A stretch of DNA of 6,362 nucleotides, taken from NCBI GenBank assembly GCA_010672185.1, contig JAAHHL010000424.1:1-6362 (forward strand), written 5' to 3'. Source of the stretch: Caldora sp. SIO3E6. GTDB taxonomy: Bacteria > Cyanobacteriota > Cyanobacteriia > Cyanobacteriales > Coleofasciculaceae. A model generated the notes under the pieces. It was given only the letters and a program-made list of their open reading frames with translations, was not told the DNA's origin and ran no database searches. The position numbers and the translations under genes are program-made. Shown here one piece after another: positions 1 to 5,700 of this stretch (positions are counted from its first letter, which is position 1; each line of letters begins with the position of its first letter).

Positions 1-1683
1 TATTAAAGCATCTACATCAATCCTCTCCAAGAGACTTTGTTGTTCCGTTGGTATCAAATCATCAGGGAGCAATTCTTCTTCATCAGTGGGCTCTGAACTC
101 TTAATAATACTGATGCCATCAGGGTAGTAAAGTTGCTTAGGTGGAGATTGCTGTTTTATCCAGGTAGTTAGTGCCTCTTCTAGTTGGGGCGATCGCACAT
201 TCAAATCCCTTTGAGGGAAGGGTATTTCAATCCCATACCGACGCAGACTAGCTTCGATCCGATAGTAAAGATCGCTTTTGAGCTTGAACTGATGGGGAGG
301 ATCACAAGTCCAAACCAGAAGTTCAAAATCCAGAGAATTGTCTCCAAAACCCATAAACCGGACTTGGGGTTGGGGATGACCTAAAACATCCGGATGGTGA
401 ATTGTTGCCTCTAGGATAGCACTACGCACCTTTTTAATATTAGAACCATAGGCAACTCCTACGGATAAATGTAGGCGGGAAACTGGATCTCCATGATTCC
501 AGTTAACTACTTCTTTTTCTAAAAAGTGAGAATTTGGTACAATAATTGTGACCTGGTCTAAGGTACGAATCTCAGTACTGCGAGAGCCAATCCTTTCCAC
601 TGTACCCACTAAATCTCCCACATTGACAAAATCTCCTACACGAATTGGTCTTTCTAGCAAAATTACTAAACCACTGACAAAGTTATTGGCGAGATTTTGC
701 AAACCAAAGCCAATTCCTACCCCCAAGACACTGGCAAAAATTGCCAAGGAACTGACATCCAAACCACGGATTTGTAGTATAATAATTAAACCAATACCAG
801 TGAGGATATATTGAACTAAAATTGCAACAGTTTCCTGTACTCCTCGGTCTGCGCCTTGTAGCACAGGTGATTTTTTAAGTAACTGCGTTAACCATCTGAC
901 TATTAGCCACAAAGTGATAATGGACAACACAATAACTAATAAGTCCGAGATGGAATAATCCCTCTCATTTTGGGTAAAAATTGGACTCTGAAAACTACCA
1001 GTTAATAGGTAGCGCCAACGCCGCAACCAGGGGAAAAGTCCGGCGAGATAAAAAACTGCTCCACCCCAGAGCCCTAATTGCAGACAGACTAGTACTAGAC
1101 TCAGCATTTTTCCGGGATCGTGGGAGGCAGAGCCTCTTCCCAACCACCTTACCCATTGGGAAGGCAAATGACGACAGAGCCACCACAACCCAAAGTGAGC
1201 AGCAATTACCAGGAGCAAAACCCCGAAACTAGTTATTAGAGCTTGTTTTTGGTAAGCAAGGGTACGCTCCTGTTTGGCTTGCTCAATACCACTCTCAATT
1301 TTTTGTTGCCAGTCTTTTGCCAACTCCCCTGGCTCTACCCCTGCTCTTACGTCCCCTTCTGTAACCGTTAGCAGATGGCTATCATTAATGCGGATAGTAG
1401 TCAGTTTATCCCTAGTAACTATTTGGGTTTGAATTGGCTTACCAGACTTAATTTCGTAACTTAGAATAGTGTTGGCTTGTTCCGCTCGCTCTTCAGCAGG
1501 AAAATTTTCTAGTTCACCAACCATCAATAAAACTTGACCATCAATGACTACAGGAGCTGTGGTTTGACCTATAGTTGAGTGAGCCTGAGTCGGAGTGGCA
1601 CTTAATGCCAGCAATAGGGTAAATATACTTATTAAAGCGATTAATACTCCCTTGAGTTGAAAACGGGAACGCCGATTAATCAT
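1..1683 (-). CDS. MscS-family mechanosensitive ion channel, C-terminus beyond window
   Basis: Small-conductance mechanosensitive channel homologue, expected in the cytoplasmic membrane, where it releases solutes on hypo-osmotic shock. I translated the minus strand from the ATG at 1683-1681. It stays open for 561 codons to the window edge, so the C-terminal end is missing. Residues 1-35 look like a signal peptide (basic MINRRSRFQLK start, hydrophobic 12-29, then ATPTQA). A soluble region follows to about 145. Hydrophobic segments lie near 148-170, 193-215, 247-266 and 285-305. The MscS core follows: a Gly/Ala-rich pore helix with LGVGIGFGLQNLANNFVSG at about 320-338, then LLERPIRVGDFV (342-353), GTVERIGSRSTEIRTLD (360-376) and the beta domain with IIVPN (380-384). 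The acidic tail after about 528 (EPTDEEELLPDD) is not a family hallmark. No Shine-Dalgarno precedes the start; the signal peptide supports the choice. The gene is divergent from the TetR gene. MscS assignment is secure, physiological role inferred. Confidence 0.93.
   Translation of the reverse strand, partial: MINRRSRFQLKGVLIALISIFTLLLALSATPTQAHSTIGQTTAPVVIDGQVLLMVGELENFPAEERAEQANTILSYEIKSGKPIQTQIVTRDKLTTIRINDSHLLTVTEGDVRAGVEPGELAKDWQQKIESGIEQAKQERTLAYQKQALITSFGVLLLVIAAHFGLWWLCRHLPSQWVRWLGRGSASHDPGKMLSLVLVCLQLGLWGGAVFYLAGLFPWLRRWRYLLTGSFQSPIFTQNERDYSISDLLVIVLSIITLWLIVRWLTQLLKKSPVLQGADRGVQETVAILVQYILTGIGLIIILQIRGLDVSSLAIFASVLGVGIGFGLQNLANNFVSGLVILLERPIRVGDFVNVGDLVGTVERIGSRSTEIRTLDQVTIIVPNSHFLEKEVVNWNHGDPVSRLHLSVGVAYGSNIKKVRSAILEATIHHPDVLGHPQPQVRFMGFGDNSLDFELLVWTCDPPHQFKLKSDLYYRIEASLRRYGIEIPFPQRDLNVRSPQLEEALTTWIKQQSPPKQLYYPDGISIIKSSEPTDEEELLPDDLIPTEQQSLLERIDVDALI
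1122..1141. repeat. Small G/C palindrome inside the mscS-like gene
   Basis: GAGGC (1124-1128) and GCCTC (1132-1136) form a 5-bp stem around AGA, flanked by GGG on one side and CCC on the other with two unpaired bases. It is in frame in the channel gene and encodes about RGSAS at residues 183-187, in the loop between two membrane segments. Short GGAGGCAGAGCCTC-type palindromes are, from general knowledge, dispersed repeats in some cyanobacteria. That this copy is an inserted repeat is inference. Confidence 0.3.
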
Positions 1684-1742
1684 TGAGGAGAAACAGAGTA
1701 AGTGGGATTAACAACACAACATTAACAGTTTGGTTGCAATAA

Positions 1743-1770
1743 GGCAGAGGGCAGAAGGCAGAAGGCAGAA
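1743..1770. repeat. Short heptamer tandem repeat (GGCAGAA)4
   Basis: There are four consecutive 7-bp units, GGCAGAG once and GGCAGAA three times, followed by a degenerate purine-rich tail (GGGAAGAAAG). They lie in the divergent intergenic region, 60 bp upstream of the channel gene start. Heptanucleotide short tandem repeats are a known feature of filamentous cyanobacterial intergenic DNA. Copy number is likely to vary between strains. No function is apparent. Confidence 0.8.
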
Positions 1771-1833
1771 GGGAAGAAAGTTGCAAGGGAAAAAGAAATT
1801 ATAAGTGATTATCTGAGCTTGATATTATTTGTC

Positions 1834-1843
1834 TGTTGCAACA
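1834..1843. promoter_or_regulatory. Perfect palindrome TGTTGCAACA, candidate operator
   Basis: TGTTGCAACA is a perfect 10-bp dyad about 70 bp upstream of the TetR gene, in the divergent region shared with the channel gene. TetR-family repressors often bind such dyads and repress themselves and a divergent neighbour. The site is short, no second copy was found, and assignment to this regulator is inference. Confidence 0.25.
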
Positions 1844-1844
1844 A

Positions 1845-1876
1845 AGAACATTTTTAAACAGAACATTCGGTATACT
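1845..1876 (+). promoter_or_regulatory. Candidate tetR promoter region: AGAACATT repeats and -10-like TATACT
   Basis: AGAACATT occurs at 1845-1852 and again at 1860-1867, a 15-bp period. TATACT at 1871-1876 matches a sigma-70 -10 box at five of six positions and lies 38 bp upstream of the TetR start codon. No good -35 box sits at the right distance, so the promoter may depend on an activator or be wrongly placed. The direct repeats could be a factor-binding site. Confidence 0.3.
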
Positions 1877-1914
1877 GCCAAGTAACACAACAATTTAATA
1901 GGGCTGAACAAAAA

Positions 1915-2469
1915 ATGGCACTAGATAAGAATGAAATTGTGCGTAAGTTAGTTCCAGTATTTCGCACCTTTGGCTATGAAGGGGCAACTCTGTCTCGCAT
2001 CTCCAAAGCCACAGGATTAGGTAGAGCCAGCCTCTATCACCATTTTCCTCATGGTAAACAGGAAATGGCCCAGGCAGTACTCAATTACGTTAACGAATGG
2101 TTTTCTGGCACAGTTTTAGAACCTTTGCGGAGTTCCCAGCAACCAGTTGAACGCCTCTCGGCTATGAGTGATAGCCTCAATCGATTTTACAATTGCGGTC
2201 AAGATACTTGTCTGCTTTCTATATTTACCCTCGGTGAATGCCATGACTCGTTTAAGTCTCATGTACAAAGAGCGCTGAATACTTGGATTGAGCATTTAGC
2301 TCAGGTGCTAACAGAAGCTGGTTTAAGTGGAGAGCAAGCTCATCAACGAGCAGAGGATGCAGTCATACAGATTCAAGGAGCATTGATCGTAACTCGGGGT
2401 TTAGGTTGTACTAAAGCATTTGAGAGGATTGTGCAGCAACTTCCGGAGCAGCTTCTGAAGCCAGTGTGA
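1915..2469 (+). CDS. TetR/AcrR-family transcriptional regulator
   Basis: A cytoplasmic DNA-binding regulator, probably a ligand-responsive repressor. The 184-residue length is typical of the family. The N-terminal helix-turn-helix is clear: EIVRKLVPVFRTFGYEGATL at 7-26, then SRISKATGLGRASLYHHF at 27-44 with the recognition helix near 35-42, followed by GKQEMAQAVL. The C-terminal ligand and dimer half (about 60-184) resembles the LmrA/YxaF-like branch by overall look only, and its ligand cannot be read from sequence. Cysteines at 94, 99, 109 and 165 are notable for a small regulator and could allow redox or electrophile sensing, which is speculative. The ATG at 1915 has no clear Shine-Dalgarno, but the HTH needs this N-terminus. 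The divergent channel gene is its nearest possible target. No rho-independent terminator is obvious after the stop, only a T-run (GGGGGTTTTTT) without a dyad. Confidence 0.93.
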   Translation: MALDKNEIVRKLVPVFRTFGYEGATLSRISKATGLGRASLYHHFPHGKQEMAQAVLNYVNEWFSGTVLEPLRSSQQPVERLSAMSDSLNRFYNCGQDTCLLSIFTLGECHDSFKSHVQRALNTWIEHLAQVLTEAGLSGEQAHQRAEDAVIQIQGALIVTRGLGCTKAFERIVQQLPEQLLKPV

Positions 2470-2719
2470 AGGTTTGGGTGTGGGGAAAATATTTGTAGCA
2501 AAGCTGGGGGTTTTTTGGTGAGGTGATGAAGGACTAATTCTCAAATTACATAAATTGCATATTTTGTCAAATATTTGTCACATGTCAATATACATGGCAT
2601 CCCGTTTGTACGGTTAGACTGATACAACACCTAAGAAATTTTTAATAACTAACTATTATTCTCAATAAGTGATATAGTTACACCAAGTTATTTGAGAACT
2701 AGTATCTTAAATCAAGCTC
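2470..2719. other. Non-coding stretch after tetR with TGTCA direct repeats
   Basis: I see no gene on either strand. TGTCA occurs at 2565-2569, 2576-2580 and 2583-2587. The first two are 11 bp apart and, with flanks, give an 18-bp string (2564-2581) that resembles the enterobacterial Pho box. The overlapping CAAATATTTG (2568-2577) is a perfect 10-bp palindrome. The rest is A/T-rich without repeats I can name. Confidence 0.5.
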
Positions 2720-2829
2720 ATCCCACGACTTGCATGACGTGGGATAGTACCCTTCCGTGTCCCGCTTGGAGCAAGCGGGTATACACTTCCTATTCTTAGA
2801 GGAGCCGCTAGCCCCTCTATCTCAAGTGT
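2720..2829. other. Cluster of three hairpins; possible structured RNA or IS200/IS605-type end
   Basis: Hairpin 1 has a perfect 8-bp stem (ATCCCACG 2720-2727 with CGTGGGAT 2738-2745, 10-nt loop). Hairpin 2 has a perfect 7-bp stem (CCCGCTT 2761-2767 with AAGCGGG 2773-2779, 5-nt loop). Hairpin 3 has 7 of 8 paired (2798-2805 with 2811-2818) and is enclosed by an outer stem ACACTT (2783-2788) with AAGTGT (2824-2829). Hairpin 1 sits in the context AAGCTC-hairpin-TAGTAC, which resembles the right-end hairpin and omega-RNA end of cyanobacterial IS200/IS605 (TnpB) elements. No TnpB-coding remnant was recognised upstream. I know no riboswitch family that matches. Folding is seen by eye; RNA function is inference. 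Confidence 0.4.
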
Positions 2830-2849
2830 CAGAAAGTATTTTGTAACAA

Positions 2850-2976
2850 TAGACCTCTTGCATAAATCCCGGAAGGGTTAAGCATTGGCGGACAAAAACC
2901 TTGATTTTATGGGCGATATGCTAACGCCAATGCTTAACCCCTACAAGTCAACTATCGAATGAGTGCAAGAAGTCTA
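2850..2976. mobile_element. MITE-like element, 127 bp, with terminal and internal inverted repeats
   Basis: The ends are 13-bp inverted repeats with one mismatch: TAGACCTCTTGCA at 2850-2862 and TGCAAGAAGTCTA at 2964-2976. Inside is a perfect 16-bp inverted repeat, GGGTTAAGCATTGGCG (2875-2890) and its complement (2925-2940), separated by 34 bp. No open frame of note lies within. If the element proper is AGAC...GTCT (2851-2975), AAT (2848-2850 and 2976-2978) is a 3-bp target duplication; TA is an alternative reading of the ends. Such non-autonomous elements move using a transposase encoded elsewhere. IS5-like families make 2-3 bp duplications, but the parent IS is not identified here. Confidence 0.75.
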
Positions 2977-2997
2977 ATGACTTTCACAGCATAAGGT

Positions 2998-3021
2998 CTA
3001 TTCCTTCTAGATAAGGAATAG
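2998..3021. other. Perfect 9-bp hairpin upstream of the DUF1111 remnant
   Basis: CTATTCCTT (2998-3006) pairs with AAGGAATAG (3013-3021) around a 6-nt loop. G-U wobbles and one G-C pair can extend the stem to 2995-3024. No T-run follows on the plus strand, so it is not a classical terminator. It lies 22 bp right of the MITE-like element and may be part of the sequence into which that element inserted. Confidence 0.4.
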
Positions 3022-3059
3022 GCTTCAATATCGTGTCGCTTTCAGTAAGTTTATTCTGA

Positions 3060-3350
3060 GAAAGATTTTTGATAATACCAATCTATGGCACACGAGAGCG
3101 CATTGCTATAGCTGACCATCGTCCTGATTTTGCAGCTGATGGTCAAGAATGGCGAACCCCGCCGTTGTGGGGTATTGGTCTAGTCAAAAATGTGAACAAG
3201 CATACGTTTTTCCTACATGATGGTCGAGCTCACAATTTGATGGAAGCCATTCTCTGGCATGGTGGTGAAGCTCAAGCATCAACAGAATTTGTGCAAAAAC
3301 TCTCCCCCGATGAGCGAGATGCCCTGGTGGCGTTTCTGGAATCGCTTTGA
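3060..3350 (+). pseudogene. DUF1111 di-haem (thiol) oxidoreductase, C-terminal remnant
   Basis: Only the last ~80 residues of a protein family usually 400-500 residues long remain. The frame opens after a TGA at 3057-3059; the first possible start is a TTG at 3069, with no ribosome-binding site. Numbering from 3069, the family-like part begins near residue 14 (IADHRPDFAADG) and continues through EWRTPPLWGIG (27-37), FFLHDGRAHNLMEAILWHGGEA (47-68) and the C-terminal LSPDERDALVAFLESL. The preceding residues (IPIYGTRERIA) do not look like the family, so the break point is near 3105. Both CxxCH haem c sites and any export signal are missing, so it cannot work as a cytochrome-like oxidoreductase. 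DUF1111 genes often neighbour imelysin iron-uptake genes, which fits the Fur-type site and porin downstream. The surviving part keeps conserved motifs, suggesting recent loss. Confidence 0.85.
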
Positions 3351-3410
3351 TATAGCCTTACAAGTTTAGGTTAGGGCATTCCTAAATCTACCAAACCAAC
3401 TCACAACTTA

Positions 3411-3439
3411 CTGTTGCCTGTTCCTTGTTGCCTATTCCC
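3411..3439. repeat. Low-complexity TTGCCT/TTCCC tract
   Basis: The tract is built of alternating near-copies of TGTTGCCTGTTCC and TGTTGCCTATTCCC in the gap between the DUF1111 remnant and the porin. Such pyrimidine-rich degenerate repeats are frequent in cyanobacterial intergenic DNA. It lies about 50 bp upstream of the Fur-type site, and no role is evident. Confidence 0.45.
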
Positions 3440-3489
3440 TTGTTTCTTGAAAACTTTTGCTTGTCTTGATTGCGTATCTGTTTTTGTGG

Positions 3490-3537
3490 TAATGATTATT
3501 GTTGTTCAAAGTGAGAACCATAATCATTATCAATGAT
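3490..3537 (+). promoter_or_regulatory. Fur box region upstream of the porin
   Basis: The 19 bases at 3513-3531 (GAGAACCATAATCATTATC) match the classical Fur consensus GATAATGATAATCATTATC at 16 of 19 positions by my count. TAATGATTAT (3490-3499) and ATAATCATTA (3520-3529) form a perfect 10-bp inverted repeat with a 20-bp spacer. ATCATT (3523-3528) and AATGAT (3532-3537) add an overlapping dyad. This array of NATNAT hexamers suggests cooperative Fur dimers. A weak promoter, TTGTTC (3502-3507) and CATTAT (3525-3530) with a 17-bp spacer, would lie under it, giving repression when iron is plentiful. The promoter is inference; the Fur-site match is seen directly. Confidence 0.75.
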
Positions 3538-3583
3538 ACGCCAGGTTCAATAACTTTCCATTTCTGAATTTGTCTAGGGGTGT

Positions 3584-3589
3584 GAGGAG
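3584..3589 (+). promoter_or_regulatory. Ribosome binding site of the porin gene
   Basis: GAGGAG ends five bases before the ATG at 3595. It is the strongest Shine-Dalgarno seen in the window; the TetR and channel genes lack a clear one. It fixes the porin start and suggests efficient translation of an abundant outer-membrane protein. Confidence 0.8.
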
Positions 3590-3594
3590 AAAAA

Positions 3595-5400
3595 ATGTTT
3601 CAAATGTGCTACAAATCTGGACTGTTTAGCTCAGTGATCTTGGGAGCAATGCTCTTGATAGGAACTGAGGCAATGGCTGCGGATACGCAGTTGCTAGTTC
3701 AGACAGACGCGGAGACCCAGGGACGTGGGGAAGCGGGGAAAATGAATGTGCTACCTCTGAATGCAACTGGGTATGAAACCATGGCGGTTGCTAAATTGAC
3801 TCAGCCTCAAGCAGCTGTTACCAACTCTGTTGATGAAGAACCTGCATTAGTGGCTCAGATACCAGCAGATAGCGGTGAAAACAATCTCTTAGAACAAATC
3901 AAAGACTACAACAGAAGCGCTCCTAACTCCATTGGTCAAGTCACTAGTATCACCGAGCTTTCTGATGTTTCCCCTGGAGATTGGGCTTATGATGCACTGC
4001 GGGAGCTAGTAGAAGACTATAAATGTATTGTCGGATATCCCGACCGCACTTTCCGGGGTAATCGACCAACGTCGCGCTACGAATTTGCTGCTGGTTTGAG
4101 AGCCTGTTTGGATCGTATTCAAGAATTAATTGCTGCTGGTGGTAGTGTCACTGAAGAAGATTTAGAAAAACTAAGAACCCTGATTCAGCAATTTGATGCA
4201 GAGTTAGCAGTGTTAGGCACAAGGGTAGATAACCTAGATGCGCGGGTAGCATTCCTCGAAGATCATCAGTTTTCTACCACCACCAAGCTAGAAGGACAAG
4301 TAATTTTTGGCGTGGCAAGTGTGCTCACAGGAGATGATGCTAATAGTAATGAAATTGATGAAGTGCCGGTTTTAGCCGACAGGGTGCGCTTGGAGTTCAA
4401 CACTAGCTTTACCGGTGATGATTTGTTGTTCACTCGACTCTCCGCTGGCAATTTTCCCGAATTTAGTAGTGTAACAGGAACCTCCGAAGGTGAGATTAGT
4501 TTTGCTCAGCCTGAGGGTAACGATGTTGGTTTAGAAGTTCTCTACTACAGTTTTCCCATCGGCGATCATACTCAAGGGATCGTCATGGCAACTGGAGGAG
4601 CAGCTGATGACTTTGCTAGTACCGTTAACCTCTTCGATGGAGATGGTGCCGAAGGTGCTGTATCCGCATTTGGAACCCGCAACCCCATCTATTTCCCCGT
4701 AGGAGATGCAGGAGCCACGATCACTAGTCAACTGGGAGATATCTTTGAGTTAAGTTTGGGCTATTTGGCAGGTGATGCTAGTAATCCAGCCCAAGGAAGT
4801 GGTTTATTTGATGGCCCTTATAGTGCTCTAGGGCAGTTGGTAATTAGTCCCATTGAAGGTTTGGACATTGGCTTAACCTACATTCATAGCTATAATCAGC
4901 TGGATACTGGAACTGGTAGCAATCTTTCCAACTTCCAAGGATTTGTCAATGATTTAACCGGGCGCAACTTGTCTACTTCTAGTAATTCCTACGGTGTGGA
5001 AGTATCTTGGCAGCTGAGTCCCAATATTGTAATTGGGGGTTGGGGTGGCTACACCCATGCCCGTACTCTTTCAACCGCCGGAGGACAAGTTAACCGTGGC
5101 GCTCTCGAGATTTGGAATTGGGCTGGTACCCTCGGTTTCCCTGACTTGGGCAAAGAAGGTAACCTGTTAGGCTTTGTCGTGGGTATGGAGCCGAGAGTAA
5201 CTGACTCTAACATTATTCTGCCGGGAGGTCGTGCTAATGAAGATGATGATACTTCCTTGCATATTGAGGCTTTTTACCAGTATCAGATTACCGACAATAT
5301 TGCGATTACCCCAGGAGTTATTTGGTTAACTGCCCCTAACCATAATGATAATAACGATGACATTGTGATTGGTACGATTAGGGCTACCTTTAGTTTTTGA
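3595..5400 (+). CDS. SLH domain-containing OprB-type porin (iron uptake porin)
   Basis: A 601-residue outer-membrane porin, complete. Residues 1-28 are a signal peptide with hydrophobic 9-23 and an AMA cleavage site before A29. A linker of about 90 residues follows, holding a short Gly-rich stretch (GRGEAGK, 43-49). One SLH domain spans about 120-175 (LSDVSPGDWAYDALRELVEDY, VGYPDRTFRGNRPTSRYEFAAGL), expected to bind periplasmic cell-wall polymer. A coiled-coil helix runs 184-224 (EEDLEKLRTLIQQFDAELAVLGTRVDNLDARVAFLED). The rest, about 228-601, is an OprB-like beta barrel with alternating strands and a terminal aromatic residue (TFSF) typical of BamA-assembled barrels. Cyanobacterial members are annotated as iron uptake porins or carbohydrate-selective OprB porins; the name alone does not prove the substrate. 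The Fur box and strong ribosome binding site upstream favour iron-responsive expression. It appears monocistronic, with repeats after the stop. Confidence 0.95.
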   Translation: MFQMCYKSGLFSSVILGAMLLIGTEAMAADTQLLVQTDAETQGRGEAGKMNVLPLNATGYETMAVAKLTQPQAAVTNSVDEEPALVAQIPADSGENNLLEQIKDYNRSAPNSIGQVTSITELSDVSPGDWAYDALRELVEDYKCIVGYPDRTFRGNRPTSRYEFAAGLRACLDRIQELIAAGGSVTEEDLEKLRTLIQQFDAELAVLGTRVDNLDARVAFLEDHQFSTTTKLEGQVIFGVASVLTGDDANSNEIDEVPVLADRVRLEFNTSFTGDDLLFTRLSAGNFPEFSSVTGTSEGEISFAQPEGNDVGLEVLYYSFPIGDHTQGIVMATGGAADDFASTVNLFDGDGAEGAVSAFGTRNPIYFPVGDAGATITSQLGDIFELSLGYLAGDASNPAQGSGLFDGPYSALGQLVISPIEGLDIGLTYIHSYNQLDTGTGSNLSNFQGFVNDLTGRNLSTSSNSYGVEVSWQLSPNIVIGGWGGYTHARTLSTAGGQVNRGALEIWNWAGTLGFPDLGKEGNLLGFVVGMEPRVTDSNIILPGGRANEDDDTSLHIEAFYQYQITDNIAITPGVIWLTAPNHNDNNDDIVIGTIRATFSF

Positions 5401-5437
5401 TCAAACTGCAAAGATCCTTAGTCAGGAATTTAAATCG

Positions 5438-5584
5438 GGTTCCCTAAGCTTTGAATCCGGTCCTCTGAGCTTTAAATCCGGTTCCCTAAGCTTTGAATCC
5501 GGTTCCCTAAGTTTTGAATCCGGTTCCCTAAGCTTTGAATCCGGTTCCCTAAGTTTTGAATCCGGTTCCCTAAGTTTTGAATCC
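5438..5584. repeat. Seven tandem copies of a 21-bp repeat
   Basis: Units start at 5438, 5459, 5480, 5501, 5522, 5543 and 5564. Each begins GGTTCCCTAAG and ends TTTGAATCC, except the second, which has four changes. Two variants alternate by one base (AAGC or AAGT): copies 1, 3 and 5 carry C; 4, 6 and 7 carry T. A degenerate copy precedes the array (5417-5437), and a truncated eighth runs into the G/C-rich element at 5585-5592. The period is a multiple of three and one plus-strand frame is open, giving the heptapeptide GSLSFES, but without a ribosome binding site. It starts 38 bp after the porin stop. Confidence 0.95.
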
Positions 5585-5588
5585 GGTT

Positions 5589-5700
5589 CCCCCCTTATTA
5601 AGGGGGGCTAGGGGGGATCTCCTCTCAAGTTACTATTATATTGCCTCAAATTAAGGACTTCTGCGGTCAGTTTTGATCCCCCTAAATCCCCCTTAATAAG
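5589..5700. mobile_element. G/C-run inverted-repeat element (MITE-like), right end interrupted
   Basis: The left arm 5594-5619 (CTTATTAAGGGGGG, CTA, GGGGGGATC) and the right arm 5675-5700 (GATCCCCCTAAATCCCCC, TTAATAAG) are near-perfect inverted repeats around a ~55-bp centre. The left outer edge also forms its own hairpin, CCCCCCTT (5589-5596) with AAGGGGGG (5600-5607) and loop ATT. The matching G-run of the right arm is missing: after TTAATAAG the sequence switches to IS DNA at 5701. Palindromic elements of this CCCCCTTAATAAGGGGG type are frequent in cyanobacterial intergenic regions. It may also act as a transcription barrier after the porin, although no T-run follows. Confidence 0.7.

Noticed and set aside
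995..1186. Minus-strand open frame of 63 codons
   Set aside because: It overlaps the channel gene in another frame; the MscS frame has signal peptide and membrane segments consistent through this interval.
184..1232. Plus-strand open frames at 184-384, 548-814 and 981-1232
   Set aside because: They are antisense to the long MscS-family coding frame, lack recognisable domains and have no ribosome binding sites.
2720..2829. Known riboswitch, tRNA or CRISPR leader
   Set aside because: No conserved cobalamin, glutamine or other riboswitch motifs, no tRNA cloverleaf or TPsiC arm, and no coding gene directly downstream.
4266..4731. Two minus-strand open frames inside the porin gene
   Set aside because: They are antisense shadows of a clearly coding, family-typical beta-barrel sequence.
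5438..5584. CRISPR array
   Set aside because: The 21-bp units follow each other without spacers, and no cas genes are near.
5589..5607. Rho-independent terminator of the porin
   Set aside because: The hairpin is strong but has no T-run after it and is about 190 bp past the stop; it is better explained as part of the inverted-repeat element.
5369..5611. 80-codon plus-strand frame with GSLSFES repeats
   Set aside because: It starts at a TTG inside the porin 3' end with no ribosome binding site, and its content is the 21-bp tandem repeat. Kept as an observation, not a gene.
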